Counted from the first letter of the stretch, positions 34,894 to 44,356 are shown. The stretch: DNA of 64,000 nucleotides from Dyadobacter sp. CY326 (GCF_021390515.1 NZ_JAJUXI010000004.1:434001-498000), one strand, 5' to 3'. The notes: generated by a model not told the origin, from the letters alone. Numbers and translations: made by a program.

Positions 34894-35577
34894 TTAATTC
34901 GCCAGGAAATAGCGAAGGCCCAGGCCTACGCTAGGGAATGTGAACGACGGAGAAAATTCATACTGGAATGCGCTGCTGTCAAAACTTCTGCCGTCACTCT
35001 TCCGGATCTGTTCGCCAAATTGGTAACTCACTGCAAGCGGCGTCGCGAATCCAAGACCTGCCGTTAACCACCATCTTTCTGACAATTTATAATACAGGCC
35101 GGCATTGACAGCAAATGCAACGGAAATGGTGTTCGTTTTCGTGTCAAACGGTTCGCCCTGGTCTTGCGTGATTTGATTGGACAGCGTATAACCTCCGTTC
35201 AATGCCGGACCGGCGAAGATGCCGAACTTGTCATTAAAGTGCTTATAATATTGCCAGAAATAACCTGCCCCAAGGCTGAATCCGGAGATACGGTCATTCA
35301 TCTGAGGTTCACCATTCGCATTAGTAAAATACGATGTGCCGCCGTTCAAGGTAGAGCTCAGGTTCCAGCCACTGGCCCTTGTCTCCGTTTTGAATTTACC
35401 AATGCCAACATTCACATTGTAGCCATACGACTGACTCACCTTTGCCAAATCCGGGTTGTTGTTGCTAAACGCGACACCCGCCGAACCTGAAATGAATCGT
35501 CTTCCATCATATTGTGCCAATGCACCAAGCACGACAAAAAATTGCAGAAATATTAAGATCGATAAAAGCTTTTTCAT
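34894..35577 (-). CDS. Outer-membrane beta-barrel (porin-like) protein
   Basis: The 227-aa protein has a signal peptide (LLSILIFLQFFVVLGALAQ) and about eight amphipathic strands with aromatic belts, such as YGYNVNVGIGKF, FSLGAGYFWQYY and WWLTAGLGFATPL. It ends with a terminal strand VGLGLRYFLAN, typical of the C-terminal beta signal. It is 7 bp downstream of a second barrel gene, so the two are a tandem pair, but overall sequence similarity is low. No function can be assigned. Confidence 0.85.
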   Translation of the reverse strand: MKKLLSILIFLQFFVVLGALAQYDGRRFISGSAGVAFSNNNPDLAKVSQSYGYNVNVGIGKFKTETRASGWNLSSTLNGGTSYFTNANGEPQMNDRISGFSLGAGYFWQYYKHFNDKFGIFAGPALNGGYTLSNQITQDQGEPFDTKTNTISVAFAVNAGLYYKLSERWWLTAGLGFATPLAVSYQFGEQIRKSDGRSFDSSAFQYEFSPSFTFPSVGLGLRYFLAN

Positions 35578-35584
35578 GACTTGA

Positions 35585-36241
35585 CTAGTTAGTTTTTTGA
35601 AAATACCACGACGCCCTGACCCCGAAATATTGCTGCAAAGAGGTGCTTATGCCCGACGAAATTCCGAATGCATTTGTGTTAAGAAAGTTGGTGTAATTCA
35701 CGCCGAAGCTGAAAACGTTGACATCTGCTTCCAGCGAAAATTTGGGGTTGAACCAGTAAGTGATGCCGGGCGTGAGGTTGACACCGATTGTGTATCCATT
35801 TTCGTACTTGGAATTGTCGTCATAGCTATTTTTCAATCGTAAATAGCCAAGATTAATGCCTGAGTGCAGGAAGATTGCCCATTTGGAGCTTAGTGATTTG
35901 TAATTCCTAATATACGGATTAAGCGTCACAGAAAAGTTATTGACTCCCGTTTTGCTTTCTGTGTTCATAAACTCACTCTTGCTCCGGAGAAAATAGAAAT
36001 TGGGGGTTAGCCCGATGCCCAGCATTACATTGTCCTTTGCGAACCTGCCAAACCGCAATGTGGGAGCAACGGCAAAAGTGCTCAATTTATGCTCGCCGTC
36101 CGGTTCGTAATCGTTTTTGCCATTTTGCCCCGTGAAGGAAATGGACGCGCCCAGGTAACCGGTTCCCTTTTGTAGCTGCGCCTGAACCTCGCTAGCCAGG
36201 CACAAAATGCTGAGTAGCGAGAAGAGGATAAGTTTTCTCAT
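35585..36241 (-). CDS. Outer-membrane beta-barrel protein
   Basis: The 218-aa protein has a signal peptide (LILFSLLSILCLASEVQA) and regular beta strands, for example GTGYLGASISFTGQ, FAVAPTLRFGRFA and FSLEADVNVFSFGVNY, ending QQYFGVRASWYF. It is the first gene of the barrel pair. The ends and length fit the porin-like OmpW/OMP_b-brl group. Function unknown. Confidence 0.86.
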   Translation of the reverse strand: MRKLILFSLLSILCLASEVQAQLQKGTGYLGASISFTGQNGKNDYEPDGEHKLSTFAVAPTLRFGRFAKDNVMLGIGLTPNFYFLRSKSEFMNTESKTGVNNFSVTLNPYIRNYKSLSSKWAIFLHSGINLGYLRLKNSYDDNSKYENGYTIGVNLTPGITYWFNPKFSLEADVNVFSFGVNYTNFLNTNAFGISSGISTSLQQYFGVRASWYFQKTN

Positions 36242-36324
36242 AGCTGTTGCTTTTAGTTAGTGAAAGCAAGATAATGATCTTTATGTAACCAATTAGTTAT
36301 TTAACATAATTTAAACGAATACTA

Positions 36325-36357
36325 CAAAAAAGAGGCAGTGATAAGTCACTGCCTCTT
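36325..36357 (-). terminator. Terminator of the ABC-TolC operon
   Basis: AGAGGCAGTGA and TCACTGCCTCT form an 11-bp stem. On the minus strand it is followed by TTTTTT. It lies 43 bp past the TolC stop codon. Confidence 0.88.
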
Positions 36358-36400
36358 AAAAATTACCGATACCAAATTTAACCTAACAATCTTGAATATT

Positions 36401-37711
36401 TTAAAACACGCCCGTCCAGTTTCCCTGACGATAGTATTGTAACAATCGCTGCTGCATTAGATAATCATATTTTGCTTGAATCGCATTGGCCTGCGCTTTG
36501 GCAAGGTTCGCCTTCGCCAGCGAATATTCGTATGAATTGGCAATCCCGGCGTTCATCTTACTTTCAATCACCGCAAATGCCGCCGTAAGCGATTCCACCT
36601 GACCTTGCGCAGAGGCTTGTCTGTCAGCCATCGATTGCAGGTTTAACACGGCCAGCTCAATGGCTTGTCTCAAAACCTGGTTGGTTACGTCCAATGTATT
36701 TTGCGCCTGGCGTTCCTGCACCTTGGCCAGCTCCACCCGTGGCTTGGTAAGCCAGCGGCCCATAATCGGAATGCTCAGGCTCAGCTGCAATGAGCCATTA
36801 CGGGTTGCGTTTAATTGATTAAAATAGTCCAGATTCTTGTTACTGGTTGCATACACGGCACCAAACCCGCCCTGCAATCCCAGCGAAGGATAATTAAGCG
36901 CTTTTATGGATTTTACCTGATACGAAAAGCTTTGGCGGTATAATTCTGCGCTTCGAATTTCGGGGAAACTTTTTTTGGCATCTTCATAAATGTCGATGGC
37001 ATTGGCCGCGGTTAATGTCGAGTCTTTTGGAGCAAGTGCTTCAAAATCAACCTTGTCGTCTGGCGTGACATTCATTCTCTGGAAAAGAGTCAGTCTGGCG
37101 GTTCGGTAGTCAGTTAAGGCCGTCACTTGACTGAATTTATCATTGGCCAGCTGCGCTTTGATTTCATAAAGTAAATTGACTCCAACCGTTCCGGCATTCA
37201 CTTGTTTGGAAATTCTGTCCACCTGCGTTTCGGAGGATAAAACTTGATCGGTCCAGGATTCGTAAAGTGCTTTTGTTGCCAACACATTTACGTAATTCTG
37301 CATTAGCAGCACAGTTTGTGCATTCAATATTGCAGTTCGGTTTTCTTCGGCAGATTCTTTAAGCAAAACCCCTTGTCTGATCTGGTTCTGTACTTTGAAA
37401 CCCTGGAAAACGGGCACCTGAAAGTTAAGTCCAAGCGAACTATTCCCGAAAACCTCATCTATATACGTATTGGTAGACTGGTCAATGCTCCGACCCGCAT
37501 TCAATGTTTGCGTTGACCCAAAGGCGATCTGCGGGAGGACCTGGGACTTGGTTTGCCTCAATTGTGCCTGTGCAGCCTCAGCTTGCAGACTACTTTGCTG
37601 ATAAATAAGATTATTCTTAGCAAGCAGATCCACACATTCCGCGAGGGTGAGCGTAGATTGGGCCTTCCCGAAAACCGGTAACAGGCAAAAAAGTAAAATT
37701 AAATGTTTCAT
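36401..37711 (-). CDS. TolC family outer-membrane efflux protein
   Basis: The 436-aa protein has a signal peptide (LILLFCLLPVFGKAQ) and the two-fold repeat of long coiled-coil helices seen in TolC: TLAECVDLLAKNN, LRQTKSQVLPQIAFGSTQ, then the second half beginning ALNYPSLGLQGGFGAVY and ending AIQAKYDYLMQQRLLQYYRQG. It forms the outer-membrane exit duct of tripartite exporters. It lies 15 bp downstream of an ABC ATPase gene. No HlyD-type adaptor is present next to it. Confidence 0.95.
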   Translation of the reverse strand: MKHLILLFCLLPVFGKAQSTLTLAECVDLLAKNNLIYQQSSLQAEAAQAQLRQTKSQVLPQIAFGSTQTLNAGRSIDQSTNTYIDEVFGNSSLGLNFQVPVFQGFKVQNQIRQGVLLKESAEENRTAILNAQTVLLMQNYVNVLATKALYESWTDQVLSSETQVDRISKQVNAGTVGVNLLYEIKAQLANDKFSQVTALTDYRTARLTLFQRMNVTPDDKVDFEALAPKDSTLTAANAIDIYEDAKKSFPEIRSAELYRQSFSYQVKSIKALNYPSLGLQGGFGAVYATSNKNLDYFNQLNATRNGSLQLSLSIPIMGRWLTKPRVELAKVQERQAQNTLDVTNQVLRQAIELAVLNLQSMADRQASAQGQVESLTAAFAVIESKMNAGIANSYEYSLAKANLAKAQANAIQAKYDYLMQQRLLQYYRQGNWTGVF

Positions 37712-37726
37712 GGCTAATAAATGATG

Positions 37727-38389
37727 TTAGGCTAACCACCCGTCTTTGAGTCGCACAACCCGGTTCCCGTAACCTGCATTCACTTCCGAGTGCGTTACCT
37801 GAACAATGGTGACTTTATCTTCCTGGTTAAGTTTTTGAAATAATTCCATAATCTCGATGGATTGCTCCGAGTGCAGATTTCCGGTTGGCTCGTCTGCAAA
37901 AATCACTTTCGGATTGTGCACAATGGCACGTGCAACGCCGACCAATTGCTGCTGTCCGCCTGAAAGCTGGTGTGGAAAAAGGTCTTTTTTTGCAACCATA
38001 TTGAACCTGTCAAGCAACTCAGCAACCCTGCTTTTCCGCTCCGAACCAGATGTTCCTTTGTAAAGAAGCGGCGTTTCAATGTTCTCATAAACAGTGAGTT
38101 CGTCGATCAAGTGATAAGCCTGAAATACAAAACCAATGTGGTGACGGTGTAACTCCGTGCGTTTTTTTTCAGTCAATTTTTGAACAGGCTCATCAAGAAA
38201 AAGATATTCACCTTCCGAAGGCTCTTCAAGCAATCCTAAAATGTGCAATAAGGTTGATTTGCCCGAACCAGACGGTCCCATAATCGATACAAATTCACCT
38301 TCTTTAATGTTTAAATCAATGTGGCGTAACACGTATGTCTTGCCAAAACCTGCCGGATAATATTTGGATATCTTTTCTAACTTAATCAT
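37727..38389 (-). CDS. MacB/LolD-type ABC transporter ATP-binding protein
   Basis: The 220-aa protein is a full nucleotide-binding domain: Walker [16 protein letters not shown]-loop region [14 protein letters not shown], signature [15 protein letters not shown], Walker [15 protein letters not shown] and H-loop THSEVNAG. Size and the DEPTGNL motif place it in the MacB/LolD group. It is first in an operon with TolC but has no permease in that operon. The two permeases at 41.9-46.8 kb, about 3.5 kb away, are possible partners. Confidence 0.95.
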   Translation of the reverse strand: MIKLEKISKYYPAGFGKTYVLRHIDLNIKEGEFVSIMGPSGSGKSTLLHILGLLEEPSEGEYLFLDEPVQKLTEKKRTELHRHHIGFVFQAYHLIDELTVYENIETPLLYKGTSGSERKSRVAELLDRFNMVAKKDLFPHQLSGGQQQLVGVARAIVHNPKVIFADEPTGNLHSEQSIEIMELFQKLNQEDKVTIVQVTHSEVNAGYGNRVVRLKDGWLA

Positions 38390-38653
38390 AGAATTTTTAG
38401 GTTTGAGATTTTGGTATAGTTACAGACAAGCTGTTTTAAAAGCAAATGCGTATACCTCCGTCTCTTATGCCAATCCTATTTTAAAAAGGCTTGCCAGAAG
38501 GGTAATCTGTTGAATTTTAGGTTTTTATGTTTTAATCTAAAAGGCTAATCGTCCGAAATCGTACAAAATGTGTACGGTATCGGACGATGTCCGTTGAAGC
38601 GCTGAAAATCCGTTGAATGGCTTACACAATGCGTAATTGGCAAACATAGGTTT
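38390..38653. other. Non-coding region between the ABC ATPase and the regulator gene
   Basis: The 264 bases upstream of the ATPase hold no credible ORF. An approximate dyad appears in GTCCGAAATCGTAC... with a second near-copy CGGACGAT at 38581, but I cannot assign it. Confidence 0.4.
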
Positions 38654-39574
38654 TCAAGAAAAGACTTCCATTTTATAGCCAACGCCGTGGACCGCAGCGA
38701 TCTTAACTGCCGGTTCATTTGCAAGTATTTTGCGGAGGCGGGAGACGAACACATCCACGCTGCGGCCAACAATCACACCTTCATCTTCCCAAACCGATTT
38801 GAGGATAAAATCGCGGTCGAGCACCTGATTGGCATTCCGGGCAAACAGCGCGAGCAACTTCGCTTCGCGAAATGTGAGCTGATGGGTTACGCCAGCGGAA
38901 GTTAATGTCTGATTGGCGATATCAAACCTTGACATGCCAATCAACATTTTTGACTCATTGATCACAAAGTCAAGGGTTTCCGAAGTCGTTTGCAGTTCAT
39001 TGCGAGGCCTGCTTTTTTTCCAGACAATGTAACCCAGGCCCGCCAGTAATGTTCCAAACGGCAATGCCCACCAGTTGCCGCCGGTCGTGGCTTCAACTGT
39101 TTCGGGCAAAAAACTGATCTGCAATTGATAGCAACCTGCTGTCTGAATTCGTCCGCCGCATGGCACACCGCCTTCCTGGTTCAGGTCGAGAAAGTTATAG
39201 CCCAGTTGCAACTCGTTATTTTCGCACTTGCGCATTGACACATTATATCCGCGCACGATTTGCTGCATTTGCAAGGATTGTTTTAGCAGTTCGGGAAGTT
39301 GTTTGTAGTCAAAAACGTGCTCCATGCGAATAGAAAAAGTGTTGGCGTCAAGTTGCTTGACAGGCGGGATTGTTGATAAAGAATCGCCGTTTTTTACTAA
39401 CAATAAATGTGCAGTTCGCCTCAGTGCAATGTTTGCTTTTTCTGCAAAACGGAAATTTTCGCTGTTTGCCGACGCCGGATTTTTGATCAAAAACAAAGCG
39501 CAAAGAAGCAGCAGAAAAATTAACTTTCTGAACCATTGCTGTATTTTCAGTTGATGCATCTGCATGATTATCAA
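38654..39574 (-). CDS. Membrane-anchored winged-helix (OmpR-type) regulator
   Basis: The 306-aa protein is a one-component membrane regulator with a periplasmic sensor. A signal or first helix (FLLLLCALFLIKNPASA, about 20-36) precedes a periplasmic domain with Cys117, Cys139 and Cys148. A second helix (ALPFGTLLAGLGYIVW, 170-185) leads to a cytoplasmic OmpR-type winged helix (LTFREAKLLALFARNANQVLDRDFILKSVW, then VDVFVSRLRKIL and VHGVGYKM). This is the reverse order of ToxR/CadC. It lies 42 bp downstream of a secreted protein gene likely to be its partner. Exact start is uncertain among three ATGs. Confidence 0.9.
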   Translation of the reverse strand: MIIMQMHQLKIQQWFRKLIFLLLLCALFLIKNPASANSENFRFAEKANIALRRTAHLLLVKNGDSLSTIPPVKQLDANTFSIRMEHVFDYKQLPELLKQSLQMQQIVRGYNVSMRKCENNELQLGYNFLDLNQEGGVPCGGRIQTAGCYQLQISFLPETVEATTGGNWWALPFGTLLAGLGYIVWKKSRPRNELQTTSETLDFVINESKMLIGMSRFDIANQTLTSAGVTHQLTFREAKLLALFARNANQVLDRDFILKSVWEDEGVIVGRSVDVFVSRLRKILANEPAVKIAAVHGVGYKMEVFS

Positions 39575-39616
39575 TGTAATGAGCGCTTCTACAAATTTAC
39601 CACAATCCCGATGGAA

Positions 39617-40078
39617 TCAGCAGCCGTCGTTCTTTTTATTGAAACGAAACCAAATGAATTGCGGCGTAAGCTGACTGCTCTGCACGGTGATGATCCGCCT
39701 TTCAATCTGATCGCTTTTGTTGACCGGCTCAATGGTCATCTGGTCGCCAGCTTTGGCTGGTTTCAGCAGTTCATAAATGTCGGATTCTACGACCGGATTG
39801 TTGTGTGCGTAGGCATTGCCATTAACGATTTTTCCATTTCTTGTCAGGTAAATCAGAAAAGGCACTTTTGAAATCTTGTTGTTGCCCGGATTGCCTTTTA
39901 CCAATGACAACTTGCCTCCGCGCGCCGTTGCAAGTTCAGCAGGGCTTACCGAACGACCATTCAAGACAAGCGGACTGACGAAAAAACCGTCCAGATTTTC
40001 CTTAGGCAATGCAACCGAAGGCGGCAGTGAAAAAATCAGCGTTAACGCAGGAATGAATTTCCAGATCTTGTTTTTCAT
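39617..40078 (-). CDS. Periplasmic protein of unknown function, partner of the membrane regulator
   Basis: The start at 40078 (MKNKIWKFIPALTLIFSLPP) gives a signal peptide; the longer frame adds 55 unlikely residues. The 153-aa product is basic and beta-rich, with FFVSPLVLNGRSVSPAELATA, VPFLIYLTRNGKIVNGN and DIYELLKPAKAGDQMTIEPV. I do not recognise the family. Its gene is immediately upstream of the membrane regulator in the same direction, and a -7 box stands 42 bp before the start, so both are probably transcribed together. Confidence 0.75.
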   Translation of the reverse strand: MKNKIWKFIPALTLIFSLPPSVALPKENLDGFFVSPLVLNGRSVSPAELATARGGKLSLVKGNPGNNKISKVPFLIYLTRNGKIVNGNAYAHNNPVVESDIYELLKPAKAGDQMTIEPVNKSDQIERRIITVQSSQLTPQFIWFRFNKKNDGC

Positions 40079-40119
40079 GATGCGAATTACTTTGGTTTTT
40101 GATAAATTTTGAATTTGAC

Positions 40120-40127
40120 CAAAAGTA
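40120..40127 (-). promoter_or_regulatory. -7 box of the regulator operon
   Basis: On the minus strand the sequence reads TACTTTTG, a perfect TAnnTTTG element, 41 bp upstream of the ATG at 40078. A -33 element is not clear. Confidence 0.5.
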
Positions 40128-40309
40128 AAAGAACCTGGAAACGGCCTGGTTAAACGCCTGTAAAACATTGTAAAGGAAATGTAAAAGATCACAATGCGGC
40201 TAAAAAAGGGTTGCAATTGCATTGTGACAACAATTTGCATCAATTTTATTCAAAACAGAACATTAACCCGCTCAAAAGGTGTTACTAACCTGAACACCAC
40301 ACCATTGAT

Positions 40310-41554
40310 TTGAAAACAGTCGCTTCCCAAGATCCTTACGCAGCCCTGCGTTACTCCGATTTTAGATTTTTTATTTCCAATTCATTTCTTTTTTCGGCTT
40401 CGATCCTCATTCAGGAGGTGATTGTTGCGTATGAACTTTACAAGCTCACGCACGATCCGCTTGCATTGGGCCTGATTGGGCTTGCGCAGGTGATTCCTTT
40501 CGTAATTACATCCATTTTTGGTGGTTATGTCGCGGATCAGAAGAACAAAATAACGATCATGCACATTAGTTTGGTTGTGATTTTGCTTGGCTCGGTCATC
40601 TTATATCTGGCATTTCAGCCTATCATTTACGATGCACTTTCGCAGACGCAGCATTTGATCGTCATTTACTCGGTTTTCGCGTTGATTGGTTTTGCAAAAG
40701 GCTTTTACTCACCTGCTTCCAGCTCGCTAAAACCATTTCTGGTGCCCAGGGCAATTTATCACAATTCGTCCACTTGGAGCAGTTCATTCTCGCAAGCCGG
40801 ATCCATTACAGGCCCGGCAATCGCCGGATTTTTATACGCCTACTTGGGTCTGACGGACACATTATTAATCGTTATTGGCAACTTTATTGTGTGCTGGGTT
40901 TTGCTGGGCATGATCAAAACACGACCCGAATTTCCGAAGATCGTCACACCGATCATTGAAAGTTTAAAAGAAGGTTTCCGCTTCGTTTTTAGGACGAGGA
41001 TCGTGTTGTATGCCATTTCGCTTGACTTATTTTCGGTGCTTTTTGGCGGCGTGGTGGCGATTTTGCCTATTTATGCGGAAGATATTTTGAAGGTTGGGCC
41101 AGAAGGTTTGGGTTTGCTGCGGGCATCACCCTCCATTGGCTCGCTTGTCACAATGTTCGCTATGGCCTACTATCCGCCGACACACAACGCCTGGCGCAAT
41201 ATGCTGATCGCTGTATTTGGTTTCGGGGTTTTTACTATCATATTTTCTTTGTCGACAAACTTCTTATTGTCATGCGCAGCGCTATTTGCCACGGGCGTTT
41301 TTGACAGCGTTAGTGTAATCGTGAGGCAAACAATCTTGCTAATTTATCCCCCAGACGAAATGCGGGGGCGCGTCGCAGCCGTCAACGGTATGTTCGTCAG
41401 CTCGTCCAACGAGCTCGGTGCATTTGAGTCCGGCGCCATGGCCAAAGCATTCGGAACCGTCCCGTCCGTGATGGCTGGCGGCATCCTCACCATCGTCGTC
41501 GTCACCTACATTTATCTGAAATCCAAAGATCTGTTTTCCGTGCGGCTGAGTTAG
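40310..41554 (+). CDS. MFS transporter, EntS-like exporter
   Basis: The 414-aa protein has about twelve membrane helices with an internal repeat, starting YAALRYSDFRFFISNSFLFS and continuing GLAQVIPFVITSIFGGYVADQKNK, the MFS A-motif-like loop between helices 2 and 3. The second half begins around GFRFVFRTRIVLYAISLDLF. Such MFS_3 proteins export siderophores or small metabolites. The start is TTG at 40310. It is divergent from the regulator operon. Confidence 0.92.
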   Translation: MKTVASQDPYAALRYSDFRFFISNSFLFSASILIQEVIVAYELYKLTHDPLALGLIGLAQVIPFVITSIFGGYVADQKNKITIMHISLVVILLGSVILYLAFQPIIYDALSQTQHLIVIYSVFALIGFAKGFYSPASSSLKPFLVPRAIYHNSSTWSSSFSQAGSITGPAIAGFLYAYLGLTDTLLIVIGNFIVCWVLLGMIKTRPEFPKIVTPIIESLKEGFRFVFRTRIVLYAISLDLFSVLFGGVVAILPIYAEDILKVGPEGLGLLRASPSIGSLVTMFAMAYYPPTHNAWRNMLIAVFGFGVFTIIFSLSTNFLLSCAALFATGVFDSVSVIVRQTILLIYPPDEMRGRVAAVNGMFVSSSNELGAFESGAMAKAFGTVPSVMAGGILTIVVVTYIYLKSKDLFSVRLS

Positions 41555-41650
41555 TGAGTCACTCATATTTTTGTTAACTTGGCATAGAAAAAATAATGGA
41601 TAATGGTATCACATTCAAAAATTTCTCACGAGAGTAACAGGCTTAGTAAT

Positions 41651-41842
41651 ATGCAAATCAGCTTGTTGCGTCTTTTTGACCAAGGCATTAGCGAGTCGGA
41701 GGAGCTTGAACTTCGCAAGATGCTTCTGAATTATTTTGATCATGGACTGCAAAAAGAACTTGATCAGGTTTTAGAACAAAAACAATACGTAACGCAGGAT
41801 TATCATACGATGCTTTCAGATGATAATTTTAAGAGTAAATGA
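41651..41842 (+). CDS. Small helical protein, possibly antitoxin-like
   Basis: From the ATG at 41651 the product is 63 residues (MQISLLRLFDQGISESEELE); an in-frame start at 41603 would give 79. It is acidic and helical, with LRKMLLNYFDHGLQKELDQVLEQ and a C-terminal DYHTMLSDDNF. This layout resembles small Bacteroidota proteins paired with PIN toxins, but no toxin ORF follows before the convergent permease. The assignment is uncertain. Confidence 0.5.
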   Translation: MQISLLRLFDQGISESEELELRKMLLNYFDHGLQKELDQVLEQKQYVTQDYHTMLSDDNFKSK

Positions 41843-41939
41843 TATATTCAAATCCATTCCATCTCCAAAACTAAGCCTCATAACTCTTCAATCTTTTCTG
41901 GAAATTTTGGCCAAACTGGATTGACTTTAAATGTGAACA

Positions 41940-44345
41940 TCACTCACTCTGCAAGCTCTTAACAGAATCCATTAGTGCCGCCTTCGTTGTTTGCAGGCAA
42001 ACTATAATGCTGATAACCAATGCAAAGCCGAGCCCGACGAGGGCGAATGTTTGCCAGCTGATCTGGATGCGATAGGCGTAGGTTTCGAGCCAGCGTTTCA
42101 TGGCGATGAAGGCCAGGGGGAAGGAGATTAGCATGGCGAAACCCATAACGAGCAAAAATTCTTTGAGGAACAGCATGATGATTCCGGCGCCTGATGCGCC
42201 CAAAACTTTTCGGATGCCGAGCTCCCGCGTCCGGCGCGCAACACTCAGCGAAACCATTCCCAAAACGCCTAACAACACAATAATCACTGACAGCACCGTA
42301 GCAACTTGCGACGCTTTTTTCAGCTGCGTTTCCGTTTGATAAAGCTTTTGCAGCGTGTCATCCATGAATGCATACTCGAATGGCGCATCCGGCATGAGCG
42401 TTCGCCATTTGTTTTCCAATGCCGCCATCGACTCGCCTAAATTGGAAGGATTAAGCCTGAAAGTCAAAAAGCGAAATGCGTTTCCGCTCTTCACATGGAA
42501 AAAAGCCATTGGCTTAATCTCCTGATGTACAGAGGCAAAATTGAAATCTTTACAAACACCGTCGACAGTGAGTGGCGTCGGAACGTTGTGGACCCTAACC
42601 TGCGTCCCAACGGCGCTTTCAGCATTTTGATATCCCAAAGCTTTTGCCGCCGTTTCATTCAAAACAACTTTATCCGGCTGATATGCGCCCTCCCTTGCAT
42701 TGAAAAACTTCCCGGCCCGCATGCTGATCTGGTATGTGTCGGCATATTTTTCGTCTGTGCTGAGAAACTGTGTATGAATGGCTTGCGTCGAATCCTGGCC
42801 AGATTTGTATAATCCTGAATGTCCGCCATTGTTGCCATTTGGAATTTCATAGGACAAACTCACATTTTTTACTTCCTTCAAACGCGCGAGCTCGTCTCTG
42901 ATCCCTTCCATTTTAGCCACGCCTTCGGGCGTCCAGTCGCGCGGGACGGCGATGCTGACGAGCGATTCTTTGTTATAACCAAGGTCTTTGTCGAAAAAAT
43001 AATTAACCTGTCCTGAAATGACCATGGCTCCTGCAAAGACAAACAATGCAATCGCAAACTGCGACGCAATGAGCACGCGCCGCAGCCGGATATTCTCCTT
43101 GATCGATTTCAGCTTGCCTTTCATGGAGTCGACAGACGAAATGCCAGAGAGAATAAATGCGGGATAAGCGCCTGCAATCAAGCCGATTAGCAGTGCGGAA
43201 ATCAAAGGTAAAATGATAGAGTAGGGGAATAGAGAGAATGTTGAACCCAACGGTTTGGCCAAAACATCAGCAAATGCCGAGCGTGACATTTCATAAAACA
43301 GGATAGAAAGCAACATGGCAAACAATGCGAGGATTACAGATTCAGCCAAAAATTGACCGATAAGCTGCTTTTTGAGACTTCCCAGCACTTTCCTTACGCC
43401 AATTTCTTTCAGGCGGGATGAGGATTTGCCAATTGAAATATTAACAAAATTGACAATCGCCATGAGCAAAATGAAGAGCGTCACACCCGATAATGTGTAT
43501 ATCATTTTGCTGACCAGCCCATTGTTTGCTTCCCGATAATAGTTTTTTAATGGCGTAAAGTAAACTTCGAGATTAGCCCGCATATCCGCCGATGCATGGG
43601 TCGCGAGCGTCTGTGCGAGTGGTTTTTTTAAATCCGCGGTGCTAACGCCCTTTTGCAGCTCGATGTAGCTGATCATGTAAGGGAAATTCCAGTTGTCTTC
43701 CGCTCCCTTTCGGCCTTCCAGACTGCTCAATGGAATGAAAACGCCGGAAGGTTTAGGCAACAAATGAGTAACAGAATTGACAGGAATGTCTTTCAAAACG
43801 GCCTTAATCTCGAACTCCTGTTTCCCGCCGATGAAATTATGCAAGGTGATCGTCTCGCCCAGGACATCGCTTTTGCCAAAGTATTTCAATGCTTTTTCTT
43901 CCGTAATCGCCACCGAGTTCTTGCGATTCAATGCAGTTCGGGCGTCGCCATGCAGCAGCGGGAACCCATACATGGAAAGCAATGTTGAATCTCCCGTCTG
44001 GACCTCTTCCCGGAAATGCTTTTCACCCTTCGAAACAGCCACTGTGATGCCGTCATAGCGATAAAAATTGGCAACGAGATTCGGATAATCCGCCCTTAAT
44101 GTTGCGCCAAGCGGTCCAAGCGTTGCCATGTCCACACCCATGTCCGGATTTTTCCATTTGCTGCGGATAATATATTGGTTGTCTGCATTGCGAAGGTCTT
44201 TATTAACCTTCAATTCACCCCATACATAACTCATAATGAGGAAAGTAAAGGTCATGCCGACCGAGAGGCCAAAGATCATGACGAGCGAGTAGAACTTGCG
44301 TTTCAGCAAATTTCGCCAGGCGATTTTGAAGTAGTTTTGGATCAT
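41940..44345 (-). CDS. FtsX/MacB-type ABC transporter permease, about 800 aa
   Basis: The start at 44345 (MIQNYFKIAWRNLLKRKFYS) aligns with the paralogue start MLPNYFKIAFRN; an ATG at 44351 adds MK only. The 801-aa protein has an N-terminal helix (FYSLVMIFGLSVGMTFTFLI), a MacB-like periplasmic domain, a first FtsX core with LKEIGVRKVLGSL, a second periplasmic domain, and a second core with RELGIRKVLGASGAGI. No ATPase is adjacent. It is tandem with the permease at 44427-46820, 81 bp apart. The substrate is unknown. Confidence 0.94.
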   Translation of the reverse strand: MIQNYFKIAWRNLLKRKFYSLVMIFGLSVGMTFTFLIMSYVWGELKVNKDLRNADNQYIIRSKWKNPDMGVDMATLGPLGATLRADYPNLVANFYRYDGITVAVSKGEKHFREEVQTGDSTLLSMYGFPLLHGDARTALNRKNSVAITEEKALKYFGKSDVLGETITLHNFIGGKQEFEIKAVLKDIPVNSVTHLLPKPSGVFIPLSSLEGRKGAEDNWNFPYMISYIELQKGVSTADLKKPLAQTLATHASADMRANLEVYFTPLKNYYREANNGLVSKMIYTLSGVTLFILLMAIVNFVNISIGKSSSRLKEIGVRKVLGSLKKQLIGQFLAESVILALFAMLLSILFYEMSRSAFADVLAKPLGSTFSLFPYSIILPLISALLIGLIAGAYPAFILSGISSVDSMKGKLKSIKENIRLRRVLIASQFAIALFVFAGAMVISGQVNYFFDKDLGYNKESLVSIAVPRDWTPEGVAKMEGIRDELARLKEVKNVSLSYEIPNGNNGGHSGLYKSGQDSTQAIHTQFLSTDEKYADTYQISMRAGKFFNAREGAYQPDKVVLNETAAKALGYQNAESAVGTQVRVHNVPTPLTVDGVCKDFNFASVHQEIKPMAFFHVKSGNAFRFLTFRLNPSNLGESMAALENKWRTLMPDAPFEYAFMDDTLQKLYQTETQLKKASQVATVLSVIIVLLGVLGMVSLSVARRTRELGIRKVLGASGAGIIMLFLKEFLLVMGFAMLISFPLAFIAMKRWLETYAYRIQISWQTFALVGLGFALVISIIVCLQTTKAALMDSVKSLQSE

Positions 44346-44348
44346 TTT

Positions 44349-44356
44349 CAAAACTA
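44349..44356 (-). promoter_or_regulatory. -7 box three bases upstream of the permease start
   Basis: On the minus strand the sequence is TAGTTTTG, a perfect TAnnTTTG element, ending three bases before the ATG at 44345. It suggests a near-leaderless mRNA separate from the upstream permease. Confidence 0.45.
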
